Assembly: GCA_022414725.1 (NCBI GenBank)
Contig: CM039467.1
Location: 11,706,201 to 11,770,200 of the forward strand
Length of the DNA stretch: 64,000 nucleotides
DNA from: Microglena sp. YARC
Lineage: Eukaryota > Chlorophyta > Chlorophyceae > Chlamydomonadales > Chlamydomonadaceae
Direction: 5' to 3'
Positions 51,475 through 57,125 of this stretch are shown piece by piece. Every line of letters begins with the position of its first letter. Within the stretch, counting starts at the first letter, position 1. The notes beneath the pieces were generated by a model. That model ran no database searches. It was given only the letters and a program-made list of their open reading frames with translations, and had not been told where the DNA came from. The translations under genes were made by a program, and so were the position numbers.

Positions 51475-54113
51475 TTATTATTATTTATTATTATGTATTA
51501 TTTATTTATTTATTTATTTATGTATTTATTTATTTATGTATGTATTTATTTATTTGTTTGTTTACATAAGCTGGTACACACTTAAGTCCCCCCCTCCCCC
51601 CCCACCCCCCCCTCTCACCCCCCACCGTTCCCTGGCCTGTCAATGACTAAACCCTAAACCATCTAAACCATAAACCCTAATGTAATGTGATGTAATGTAA
51701 TGTAAAAATCATGATCAAATTAAATAAATAAATAAGTAAAAAGTATGGTCCATGTGACCCCCTCTAAAAGATCATGCACCACTTGCCTGAAAGAGGATGT
51801 AACGCTTGCCTTAAAGATCGTGTACCGCTTGCCTTAAAGATCTTGTACCGCTTGCCTTAAAGAGGATGTACGCCTCCATGGCCAAGCCAGCCTTTTTTGT
51901 TCGACGTATTTAGTCATCCATGATAAAACGCACAACTTCAATGTTGAATCAGAAACAAGTACCTCTCGTTCTGGTATTAAAACTATTACGTATGCGAATT
52001 GGATGATGTTAGAGGATAGAAACCATAGTTCAACGTACACTAACTTATTAAACAATAGGGATGATATTGAATGCATAGCAAGACTACGGCTTCGAGCTCA
52101 CAACTTAAATGTCGAATCACAAAAGACTACCTCTCGTTCTTGTAGAATTTGCAGGTGCTGTGATATAGTGGTTGACGGTAGATGACTGGTCTAAGATGAA
52201 ATGCATTTCGTATTAGAATGTCCGTTATACGCTAAAGAATAGGAATTTATTTTTGAGAAAATGAACATTGAACCTGAATTGGTGGATAAAAACTCCAGCA
52301 TGAAGCTGGTCATGAATCCTGATTCCTTTGAAGGATGGATGGAAATACTTAAAACACTTTTTTAAATGCGACAATAATCATCCCAGCCGAGATGCTGATT
52401 TAATTATATTGTAAAATTAAATTATCACTGTAGCACGAACTCAGGGCCCTTGTCGGTTAAACGATTGTTTGGGGTCCAGTTCATCAGTGCTTTTTCTTTT
52501 TAAGCCCCTCCTATAGATTTGCAAGTCCCTTAAGCCTATCTGGCCTACCCCTGGACTGTAACATACATACATACATACCATGATGCGTTGGGCATTATAC
52601 ATAAGACCAGATACACTCATATAGAGTCACTCACCCCCCACATCTAGTAACCCCCCCCATCCCCCCCCCCCCACACACACACACACACACACCACACACT
52701 AGGCTTGTTCAAAAGTCCCGATGCTGACGAAAATTAATTGGGCTAACAAGCTTTACTGTACCTGTCGCCTTACACACTGGGCTATTTGGGGAATTCATGA
52801 CGCAAACTCACTGCGCTACACTTCATCTCTCTCCAATACCCAAGCCTGTAGAAGAGCTTTTATGTTTGATCTATACCACGCGATTTCGGCCGTTTTTGTA
52901 TTTCGCCGCTTTTAAGCCCCTGCGAGCATGTCGTAGCATGGTGGGATTCGAGTGCTTTCCACATGGTTTGTAAACCAGACTCGTGTTGCATGCACAGGAT
53001 ACACCAATCAAAATCTGAACTGTCTCTTGGAGATGGGGTTCCATGCAAGGTGCCAAGTGCTCATGTAGGATACTAGGTAAATAGAGACTAGAGGCATCCA
53101 AGTGAGCATGTGTGCCCACAGCACACACCAACATCAGAGTACCACACTATGTGAAGTAGCCTGGACCTCTAGATACATCCATGCATGCAATAGGTAATTT
53201 GGGGAGGGGGTGCATTGTGTACTATAAGGGACTTGTGGCATGTCCCAAGCATCCATGCTACTTGACTAGCCCAATGGAAAACAAAAGTACCAACTGCTTT
53301 ATATCTTTCTTGTCAAGGCTTTTTACAGTATATAGTTTATAATGGGACATGCATAAAACTAATCATCACACAAGCACTCATCCTGCATAGTACCTGTGTG
53401 GTTTAATAATGTTGCTGTCCTGATTTATTTTTTAGAAACATCCAAAGACTTTTGAACAAGCCTGCACTAACACACACCTCCCATACACCCATCCATCAGG
53501 CCCCCACACATCCACCCATCACCCCCCACACAAACACACACAAACACACACACACTAACACACACACACTAACACACACACACCTCCCCTACACTCATCC
53601 ATCAGGCCTCCACACATCCACCCATCACTCCCCACACAAACACACACCTCCCATAAACTCATCCATCAGGCCCCCACACATCCACCCATCATCCCCCACA
53701 CAAAAACACACCTCCCATAAACTCATCCATCAGGCCCCCACACATCCACCCATCATCCCCCACACAAAAACACACCTCCCATACACTCATCCATCAGGCC
53801 CCCACACATACACCCATCAGCCCCCACACAAAAACACACCTCCCAAAAACTCATCCATCAGGCCCCCACACACATCCACCCATCATCCCCCACACAAAAA
53901 ACACACCTCCCATACACTCATCCATCAGGCCCCCACACATACACCCATCAGCCCCCACACAAACACACACCTCCCCTACACTCATCCATCAGCCCCCCAC
54001 CCATCCACCCATCACCCCATACACAAACTCGCACACACACAAACACAAACACAAACACGCACACAAAGTCACACACAAATACACAAACACACACAAACAC
54101 ATGCACCTATCCC

Positions 54114-54162
<49 letters not shown>

Positions 54163-54331
54163 CCCTGCCCTGCAGAGGATCTTCTCCTCAATGACGAAGC
54201 CAGCCTTTGTGTTTGACGGACGGAACATATTGGACCACAAGGCTCTGCGTGCGATTGGTTTCATCGTCTATGGCTTGGGCCGACCCCTGGACCCATACCT
54301 CACTGAACACATGGAGGGCTCGAGGTTTTAG
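24620..54331 (+). CDS. UGDH: UDP-glucose 6-dehydrogenase, complete gene of nine exons
   Basis: It oxidises UDP-glucose to UDP-glucuronate with two NAD+ in the cytosol, feeding polysaccharide synthesis. Exons: 24620-24638, 29892-30199, 31108-31209, 32135-32458, 33186-33341, 47696-47792, 49144-49352, 50825-50920, 54176-54331, together 488 codons plus stop, the normal family length. Visible motifs: Rossmann GAGHVG at residues 7-12 with Asp32; [21 protein letters not shown] with Glu162; ELSKLASNA with Lys221 and Asn225; [10 protein letters not shown] with the catalytic Cys277; [13 protein letters not shown]; and FVFDGRNI near the end. All sit where the human enzyme has them, plus one. Introns are enormous and full of repeats, and one holds a LINE. 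Two problems remain: an in-frame TGA at 30119 between two compensating indels, and one extra base at the exon 3 acceptor. Either may be sequencing error; otherwise the gene is damaged. Confidence 0.95.
24700..25257. repeat. CA and ACCCATCC microsatellite in UGDH intron 1
   Basis: A C run and (CA)n are followed by many CACCCATCCACACACCCC-like units. The His/Pro or Gly/Val open frames on both strands are repeat artefacts. The same unit resumes at 28418, so the composite transposon at 25260-28417 inserted into this array. Confidence 0.92.
25260..25994. mobile_element. MITE, Tc1/mariner-type, copy 1
   Basis: 735 bp with terminal inverted repeats (G)GGGTGCTCAAAAGTAA and TTACTTTTGAGCACCCC, flanked by TA on both sides (25258-25259 and 25995-25996), as expected for Tc1/mariner insertion. 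It is nearly identical along its length to 27678-28417. It has no ORF of its own. Confidence 0.85.
25995..27677 (-). mobile_element. Decayed Tc1/mariner transposase region between two MITE copies
   Basis: On the minus strand, 26538-26350 reads [20 protein letters not shown] then SRIQKI, matching the C-terminal end of Tc1-type transposases. Further upstream are fragments such as [11 protein letters not shown] near 26870 and [10 protein letters not shown] near 27040, in different frames with several stops. An intact DDE frame cannot be assembled. The order of fragments fits one transposase reading right to left, now a pseudogene. The left part, 25997-26340, shows nothing else. Confidence 0.65.
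27678..28417. mobile_element. MITE, Tc1/mariner-type, copy 2
   Basis: 740 bp, same orientation and near-identical sequence to copy 1, starting GGGGTGCTCAAAAGTAA after TA (27676-27677) and ending TTACTTTTGAGGCACCCC before TA (28418-28419). It differs from copy 1 mainly by single-base indels, many in homopolymers. Confidence 0.85.
28418..28925. repeat. CA, CCCATCC and ACCTCC microsatellites
   Basis: Continuation of the array left of 25258, with a C run at 28648-28674 and (ACCTCC)n at about 28685-28750. The Thr/Pro/Ser open frames reflect the repeats. Confidence 0.92.
28938..29715 (+). repeat. Four decoy copies of the UGDH exon 2 acceptor and first 50-60 bases
   Basis: AG followed by GCGC(T/A)GGC(C)ATGTAGG and AGGTCCCACCATGGC occurs at about 28938, 29399, 29512 and 29662, before the real exon at 29892. 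Each matches exon 2 as far as GCCTCCAAATG(T/C)CC and then turns into CCTAACCCTAAATACCCC (in the last three) and C/CA microsatellite. The oldest, at 28938, is the most diverged. Microsatellites separate the copies, including a long (CA)n at about 29790-29840. Confidence 0.9.
29892..30199 (+). CDS. UGDH: UGDH exon 2 (NAD-binding half), with an internal TGA
   Basis: Starts after CACCCAG and ends TACTGGGAG|GTGAGTG; 308 bases, phase 1 in, phase 0 out. It encodes [17 protein letters not shown], then [12 protein letters not shown] and [18 protein letters not shown]. At about 30103-30123 the frame reads EARLT-stop-F where the family has EADMIF. A copy at 30290 has the expected ATGATCTTTGTG, so two nearby insertions (two bases, then one) explain the stop. 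Confidence 0.92.
30200..31106 (+). repeat. UGDH intron 2: decoy exon 2 ends, G runs and (AAAC)n
   Basis: Two partial copies of the exon 2 3' end with a donor-like site lie at about 30290-30392 (ends ACTGGTAG|GTTGAGTG) and 30464-30504 (ends GGGAG|GTGAGTGG). They are separated by GT and G runs, one of about 40 G at 30239-30277. From about 30840 to 30955 is (AAAC)n, and 30965-31050 is C-rich. No other gene is seen. Confidence 0.88.
31108..31209 (+). CDS. UGDH: UGDH exon 3
   Basis: It reads [20 protein letters not shown] then [14 protein letters not shown] and ends AAG|GTGAGTGG. The visible acceptor CACCATCAG ends at 31106, which would put one extra G (31107) into the message and break the frame after exon 2. 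A missing or extra base in the assembly is the simplest reading. Confidence 0.85.
31210..32134 (+). repeat. UGDH intron 3: minisatellite, C/G runs and two decoy exon 4 acceptors
   Basis: A (GT)n plus G run lies at 31389-31448. Five copies of a roughly 50-bp unit (CTTAACCCTAAACTATA, AGCTATAACCAGCACCACAC) lie at 31505-31790, then a C run. Copies of the exon 4 start follow: AG|GTGTTGGACGACGCCTG at 31853 and CAG|TGTTGGACGCCTG at 31989, each keeping GTAGGACCCCTGGAGTA before turning into C/CA repeats. The real acceptor is at 32135. Confidence 0.88.
32135..32458 (+). CDS. UGDH: UGDH exon 4
   Basis: 324 bases, phase 0 at both ends, after CCTCCCAG and before GTGTGGGAAG. It contains [37 protein letters not shown] and [20 protein letters not shown], which hold the catalytic Glu and Lys and the domain-linking helix. 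Confidence 0.96.
32459..32707 (+). repeat. UGDH intron 4: decoy copies of exon 4 tail and exon 5 head
   Basis: At about 32560-32600, GTGCTGGTGCAGAGGCTCTC, then ATCAATTATTGC, is a diverged copy of the exon 4 stretch ATGCTGGCGCAAAGGATCTC. CCCACCCCAGTTCA(C/T) units surround it. At about 32664-32695 TAG|TAGGCCATGCGATAGG then ACCGACTCACGCAT copies the start of exon 5. The SINE sits directly after it. Confidence 0.75.
32718..32937 (+). mobile_element. tRNA-derived SINE, copy 2, in UGDH intron 4
   Basis: A box TGGTTAAGTGG, B box GGTTCGAATCC, then the same body as the copy at 1205 and a tail of nine T. It is flanked by the exact 9-bp duplication AAACAGACA at 32709-32717 and 32938-32946. The T-arm-like stem GGGGG/CCCCC is perfect, better preserved than in copy 1. 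Confidence 0.92.
32955..33175. repeat. (AAACC)n microsatellite before UGDH exon 5
   Basis: About 40 copies of AAACC, in four blocks broken by short TTTGTTTCC-like inserts. It ends just before the acceptor of exon 5. Its open frames are artefacts. Confidence 0.95.
33186..33341 (+). CDS. UGDH: UGDH exon 5 (catalytic cysteine)
   Basis: 156 bases, phase 0, after CCCTCAG and before GTATGCTATGG. It encodes [20 protein letters not shown] then [19 protein letters not shown]. Cys277 forms the thioester intermediate in the family. Confidence 0.97.
33342..33700. repeat. (ATGGT)n / (ATGGC)n microsatellite after UGDH exon 5
   Basis: The array starts within the first bases of intron 5, GTATGCTATGGCATGG, so it looks like an expansion of the donor region itself. 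It runs as TATGG, CATGG and TATAG units to about 33680. Confidence 0.95.
33701..34361 (+). repeat. Three decoy copies of the UGDH exon 6 acceptor, left of the LINE
   Basis: CCACAG|GTGGTGCACATCAC at 33785, CCAG|TTGGTGCACACCAC at 34070 and CCACCAG|GTGGTGCACATCAC at 34285 copy the start of exon 6 (real: CACCAG|GTGGTGCAAATCAA). The units also share CTCCTGCTTTATCTGAT and CACAAGTTTGAGCTACAAAC-like upstream stretches, with C, CA and (CAA)n expansions after the copied exon bases. Confidence 0.88.
34373..34849 (-). other. LINE 3' untranslated region and tail
   Basis: After the last domain no frame is conserved. A potential hairpin (CCCCGGGTATCGACCCGGGG, near 34637) lies inside. The 3' end is GGATGTAACAATTTCAATTT, and the tail unit AATTTC repeats about twice before the target duplication. 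A similar TGTAACAATTGAAATTGAAA end closes a different repeat at 57530. Confidence 0.7.
34850..35275 (-). CDS. LINE zinc knuckle and restriction-like endonuclease (RLE)
   Basis: After CPIC and [11 protein letters not shown] (CCHC type, reached across a one-base shift) come [26 protein letters not shown], then [19 protein letters not shown] and [10 protein letters not shown]. This resembles the RLE of R2-like and Dualen elements: a PD-rich start (RPD/LPDID), an acidic residue, and a Lys-containing helix KF-x3-KxxQHxxL. It is the second endonuclease of the element. A stop after WDPAE and a frame change are present. Confidence 0.68.
35640..36090 (-). CDS. LINE RNase H domain
   Basis: VYTDGSLI near 36085 holds the first catalytic Asp. 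[20 protein letters not shown] near 35730-35675 holds the C-terminal His and Asp. Frames change in between. RNase H removes the RNA strand of the hybrid. The region between the RT and this domain (36100-37800) is open in long pieces but unassigned. Confidence 0.8.
37800..40667 (-). CDS. LINE reverse transcriptase domain, frameshifted
   Basis: A helical N-terminal part runs 40667-39717. Then the LINE motifs follow: LSTNKATG at about 39750, NYRPIG-like around 39560, [19 protein letters not shown] (motif A) at about 39360-39305, [16 protein letters not shown] (catalytic YADD) at 39032-38985, and the thumb from 38974 with [18 protein letters not shown]. At least four frame changes interrupt it. 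RT copies the element's RNA at the nicked target. Confidence 0.85.
40820..41480 (-). CDS. LINE apurinic-like (APE) endonuclease domain
   Basis: Reads [16 protein letters not shown], then [15 protein letters not shown] (catalytic Glu), [38 protein letters not shown] (the GDxN motif, reached by one shift in a run of five G near 41020), and [12 protein letters not shown] near the end. This is the usual order of the exonuclease-endonuclease-phosphatase fold that nicks the target DNA. Upstream, 41932-41521 is a charged linker with a SKKPKR basic stretch. Confidence 0.85.
41998..43500 (-). CDS. LINE tandem cysteine-protease-like domains (Josephin/OTU-like)
   Basis: Three repeats of a Cys box, YWEPQ-x4-CQ-x-H(A/S)-x-N-x-x-LG, start near 43490, 43286 and 42625. 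Two of them continue to a His box with GHAxxIKxxxGEWYxxDS (near 42905) or [18 protein letters not shown] (near 42205), then Pro and GHxYTLQ. The order Cys-His-Asp/Asn and the spacing of about 120-140 residues fit a papain-fold peptidase, closest in look to Josephin (ataxin-3) domains. The first repeat is only a Cys box plus a Pro-rich linker. Dualen elements are known to carry a cysteine protease; the duplication here is what I see in the sequence. Frames shift between repeats. Confidence 0.65.
43990..47188 (-). CDS. LINE 5' ORF region (ORF1-like), frameshifted
   Basis: Starts [12 protein letters not shown] at 47188 with a low-complexity Lys/Ser/Glu-rich part holding three copies of a 15-residue repeat ([15 protein letters not shown]). 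It then continues through frames at 46740-46470, 46529-45702, 45801-45325, 45421-44786 and 44775-43999 that overlap by short shifts, about 1000 residues in all. The middle part ([20 protein letters not shown] region) looks folded and globular but I recognise no domain. By position it should be the nucleic-acid-binding or particle protein of the element. Confidence 0.6.
47324..47695 (+). repeat. Two more decoy copies of the UGDH exon 6 acceptor, right of the LINE
   Basis: CCCACCAG|GTGGTGCACATCAAA at 47351 and 47468 precede the real exon at 47696. The units contain CTGCTTTATCTGATAATTG, TTCACAAGTTTGAGCT and (CAA)n or CCACCA runs. They are closer to the real exon than the three copies left of the LINE. 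Confidence 0.9.
47696..47792 (+). CDS. UGDH: UGDH exon 6
   Basis: 97 bases, phase 0 in and phase 1 out, after CCCACCAG and before GTGAGTGAGC. It reads [20 protein letters not shown] then [12 protein letters not shown]. It lies 14.35 kb after exon 5 because the LINE is inserted in the intron. Five truncated copies of its first bases precede it. Confidence 0.95.
47793..49143 (+). repeat. UGDH intron 6: nine decoy copies of the exon 7 acceptor
   Basis: Six units of about 117 bp begin their exon part at 47854, 47971, 48089, 48195, 48312 and 48429. Three units of exactly 85 bp begin at 48889, 48974 and 49059; the real exon starts at 49144. Each has CTGTGCAG then (G/A)TT(G/A)G(A/G)CCTT(C/A)AA, keeps about 45 exon bases to CCGTCCAATGAC, and ends in TTCTATTCTATTATA. 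The sixth copies over 100 exon bases. Between the two blocks, 48540-48810 is a CTTACAAGCAGACAAACAAA repeat and a long (CA)n. Confidence 0.93.
49144..49352 (+). CDS. UGDH: UGDH exon 7
   Basis: 209 bases, completing the Gly codon begun in exon 6. It reads [20 protein letters not shown] then [15 protein letters not shown], and ends NTLNM|GTGAGTTG. It is the last of ten copies of its own 5' end and the only one that continues in frame to a donor. Confidence 0.95.
49353..50824 (+). repeat. UGDH intron 7: decoy copies of exon 7 and exon 8, microsatellites and unique sequence
   Basis: G/GT runs to 49494, then a copy of the exon 7 interior (CAGCGCCCGTGCACCACTGG) at about 49493-49535. 49560-50300 is ordinary single-copy sequence without a recognisable gene. 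50301-50328 copies the exon 7 end with its donor (AACACACTGAACATG|GTGAG). (ATTT)n lies at 50488-50605. At 50620 TTGCAG|GTTGATGTAGCGAG copies the exon 8 start, with a frame-breaking gap after CCGT. Confidence 0.85.
50825..50920 (+). CDS. UGDH: UGDH exon 8
   Basis: 96 bases, phase 0, after GATCCCTTGCAG and before GTGCGTTG. It reads [20 protein letters not shown] then [12 protein letters not shown], the conserved TEW(D/N)EF segment of the UDP-binding domain. Confidence 0.94.
50921..51640. repeat. UGDH intron 8, first part: C/CA and ATTT microsatellites
   Basis: A C run of about 36 at 51003-51038, CA-rich sequence to 51230, then at about 51318-51380 one copy of the dispersed short repeat (GTGCAAGCAAACAGGCTGGC) followed by (ATTT)n to about 51560. 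The Ile/Tyr/Leu/Phe-rich open frames are repeat artefacts. Confidence 0.9.
51880..52580 (+). mobile_element. 3' fragment of a second LINE family
   Basis: A plus-strand frame with a few stops reads [38 protein letters not shown] and [17 protein letters not shown]. This is the Cys-rich C-terminal segment found after the RT in many LINE proteins (HxLxxE..CxxC...E.H.LxxCP.Y). A partial tandem duplicate of HNLNVES lies at about 51930. A 3' UTR follows from about 52430 and ends CCTGGACTGTAACATACATA with a (CATA)n tail. 5'-truncated, as LINE copies usually are. Confidence 0.8.
52702..53462. mobile_element. 761-bp TIR element (MITE-like) in UGDH intron 8
   Basis: The ends are GGCTTGTTCAAAAGTC and its exact complement GACTTTTGAACAAGCC; TA precedes the left end and TG follows the right. 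The inner TCAAAAGT is shared with the Tc1-type MITEs at 25260 and 27678, but the interior is different. No convincing ORF. Confidence 0.7.
53463..54175. repeat. Minisatellite and CA microsatellite before UGDH exon 9
   Basis: About nine units of 60-66 bp with ACACACCTCCCATA(C/A)ACTC, ATCCATCAGGCCCCCACACA and CCACCCATCA, then CA-rich sequence, a C run and (CA)n to the acceptor of exon 9. Confidence 0.93.
54176..54331 (+). CDS. UGDH: UGDH exon 9 with stop
   Basis: Starts after CCCTGCCCTGCAG and ends with TAG at 54329-54331. It reads [20 protein letters not shown] then [20 protein letters not shown] and SRF. The family ends at this point (IGKPLDPWL in animals). The 3' flank starts with (GAT)n and then repeats the end of this exon many times. 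Confidence 0.95.
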   Translation, partial: RIFSSMTKPAFVFDGRNILDHKALRAIGFIVYGLGRPLDPYLTEHMEGSRF

Positions 54332-56060
54332 ATGATGATGATGATGATGATGATGATGGTCTATATGCAGCAGCTTCTAAGCAGATGCGCTTGGGCCGAC
54401 CCCTGGACCCATACCTCACTGAATACATGGAGGGCTCCAGGTTTTAGAGGGCATCGTTTTATTCTGGGATGCATGCAGCAGCTTCTAGGCAGCTTCCCTT
54501 GGGCCGGCCCCTGGGCTCCTGGCTGACTAACCACGTGGAAGGCTCCAGGTTTTATATGATGATGATGATGATGATGATGATGATTACATTTGTCCTGGTG
54601 CCCTACTCGACTCCAAATGTGCCCGCAGCTAAACGGAGCAAAGGGAGACTTATAAGAAGGCAGTGTTTATACTTTGGTCTATATGTAGCAGCTTCTAAGC
54701 AGCTTCTAAGCAGCTGCGCTTGGGCTAATCCCTGGACCACTACCTTACTGAACACATGGAAGGCTCCAGGTTTTAGAGGGCACTGTTTCATCCTGGGCTA
54801 CAGGTAACAGCTTCTAGGCAGCTGCACCTGGGCCTCCCCCTGGACCCCTACCTCAGAGCGCACAGGAGGCTTCAGGTTCTAGAGGGCATTATTTTATTCT
54901 GGGCTACATGCAACAGATTCTAGGCAGCTGCACCTGGGCCTCCCCCAGGACCCCTAGCTCACGTAGCACACAGGAGGCTTCAGGTTTTTGAGGGCATTGT
55001 TTTATCCTGGGCTACATGCAGCAGCTTCTAGGCAGCTCCCCATGGGCCAGCCCCTGGGCTCCAGGCTTTAGAGGGCACCATGTAGATGTCGGGCTACGTA
55101 CAGTAGCTTCTAGGCAGCTACCCTTGGGCCAGCCCCTGAGCTCCTTGCTGACTCATCACATAAAGGGCTCAAGGCTTTAGAGGGCACCATTCAAATGCTA
55201 GGCTAGGTGCAGTAGCTTTTGGGCAGATCTCCTTGGTACAGCCCCTCGCTGACTCATCACATAAGGGGCTCCAGCCTCCAGGCTTTAGTGGGAACCATTT
55301 AGATGTTGGGCTACGTGCAGTAGCTTCTAGGCAGATCACCTGGGTCCGGCTCCTTGCTGACTCACCACATGGAGGGCTCCAGGTTTTAGAGGGCAGTGTT
55401 TTATCCCGGGCTACATGCAGCAGCTTCTAGGCAGCTCCCCTTGGGCCGGCCCCTGGGCTCCTGGCTGACTCACCACATAAAGGGCTCCATGCTTTAGAGG
55501 GCACCATTTAGATGTTGGGCTACGTTCAGTTTCTAGGCAGATCTCCTTGGTACGGCTCCTTGCTGACTCACCACATGGAGAGCTCCAGGTTTTAGAGGGC
55601 ATTGTTTTATCCAGGGCTACATGCAGCAGCTTCTAGGCAGCTGCACCTGGGCCTCCCCTTGGACCCCTACATTAGTGGACACATGGAGTGCCCTAGGTTT
55701 TAGAGGGTAGTGTTTTATCCTGTGCCACATGCAACAGCTTCTAGGCAGCTCCCCTTGGGCCGGCCCCTGGGCTCCTGGCTGACTGAACACATGGAGGGCT
55801 CCAGGTTTTAGAGGGCACCATTTATATTTTGGGCTACGTGCTACATGCAGCAGCTTCTAGGCAGCTCCCCATGGGCCAGCCCCTGGGCTCCTGGCTTTAG
55901 AGGGCACCATTAAAATGCTAGGCTACGTGCAGTAGCTTTTAGGCAGATCTCCTTGGTCCGGCTCCTTGCTGACTCACCTCATGGAGAGCTCCAGGTTTTA
56001 GAGGGAACCATTTATATTTGGGGCCACGTGCTACTTGCAGTAGCTTCTAGGCAGCTCTGG
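54332..56060 (+). repeat. About 15 tandem derivatives of the UGDH coding end
   Basis: The end of exon 9 (CTTGGGCCGACCCCTGGACC, ATACCTCACTGAACACATGG, AGGGCTCGAGGTTTTAG) is repeated downstream in units of about 85-110 bp joined by GGGCTACATGCAGCAGCTTC and TAGGCAGCT. The first copy, near 54390, is almost identical; later ones vary to CTGGGCTCCTGGCTGACT. Most keep GG(T/C)TTTAGAGGGCA, including the stop codon. (GAT)n lies after the true stop and after the second copy. The repeats probably form or follow the 3' UTR. Confidence 0.92.
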
Positions 56061-56314
56061 TAGCGTGCAGAGACTTGGGCAGATGAATGCATGATGAGGC
56101 ATGGGCTAGGGGATAGGGTAGGGCACAGCTTGAGGCACTGACTAGACTAAAATATATAATATATTAAATTATCACTGTAGCACGAACTCAGGGCCCCCGT
56201 TGGTAAAACGATTGTTTGGGGTTCAGTTCATCAGTCCTTTTTCTTTTTAAGCCCTTCCTATCACGCTTGGGCAAGTCCCTTTAGCTTATTGGGCCTATCC
56301 CGGGATAGGGTAGG
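56061..56314 (+). repeat. LINE 3' end copy and short repeats
   Basis: GGGATAGGGTAGGGCACAG and GAGGCACTGA blocks are followed from about 56165 by a copy of the second LINE family's 3' UTR (ATCACTGTAGCACGAACTCA, ACGATTGTTTGGGG, CTTTTTAAGCCC). No gene is visible. Confidence 0.75.
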
Positions 56315-56619
56315 TGTGAGCGGTAACAATCCTCACGTCCCCCTATCGGACACCACGTTTTCCTCATTGGTTACAATTGGTGGAGTCGTTGAGGGCCTGC
56401 TTGGAGCGAATCGTCGCCCAAGCACCCCGACTACGATCCCCGCTAGAACCGAAGTGCAGGTCGCCTGCCTGAGTAAATCTCCTTCGACGGAAGGGGACCT
56501 GGCCGGTCCGGACGTGCACACCGATAGTGGGCGTCGGTCTTTCGAAAGGGGGGTGAAGTGTGAGCGGTAACGATCCTCACGTCCCCCTATCGAACACCAC
56601 GTTTTCCTCATTGGTTACA
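56315..56619 (+). mobile_element. Complete miniature LTR retrotransposon (TRIM/SMART-like), 305 bp
   Basis: Two 61-bp direct repeats at 56315-56375 and 56559-56619 begin TGTGAGCGG and end TTGGTTACA (TG...CA) and differ at two positions. The 5-bp duplication GTAGG flanks the whole. A purine tract, GAAAGGGGGGTGAAG, lies directly before the right repeat, as a polypurine tract should, and TTGGTGGAGTCG lies just inside the left repeat where a primer site is expected. The 183-bp interior codes for nothing, so it must use another element's enzymes. Confidence 0.88.
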
Positions 56620-56624
56620 GTAGG

Positions 56625-57125
56625 GCACTGATTGAGGCACTGATAAGGCTGTAGATGGATAGTACAAAGGATGGGGCACAAGTTGGTCACTAAAGAGTAC
56701 ATAGGGTAGGGCACAGGGGGGGCGCTGATTAGTAGGGACTGGCATATCATATGATGTTGACCTAAGGCGGGCATGATACCATATGATGTTGACCCAAGGC
56801 GGGTATGAAACCATATGATGTTGGCCCAAGGCGGGTATGATACCATATGATAACATGATACTATATGATGTAGACCCAAGGCGGGTATGATACCATATGA
56901 TGACATGATACCATATGATAACATGAAACCATATGATGTTGACCCAAGGCGGGTATGAAACCATATGATGTTGACCCAAGGCGGGTATGATATCATATGA
57001 TGACATGATATCATATTATGTTGACCTAAGGCGGGCATGATATCATATGATGTCGACCCAAGGCGGGTATGTTATCATATGATATCATATGATGACGTGA
57101 TATCATATGATTTCATATTGCCGGT
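56625..57125. repeat. 33-bp minisatellite, locus 2
   Basis: After a short stretch with GGGCAC and TAGATGG blocks, units of CATATGATGTTGACCCAAGG and CGGGTATGATAC run from about 56745 to 57125, mixed with palindromic ATATCATATGAT. The same family as 22020-22335. Confidence 0.9.
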
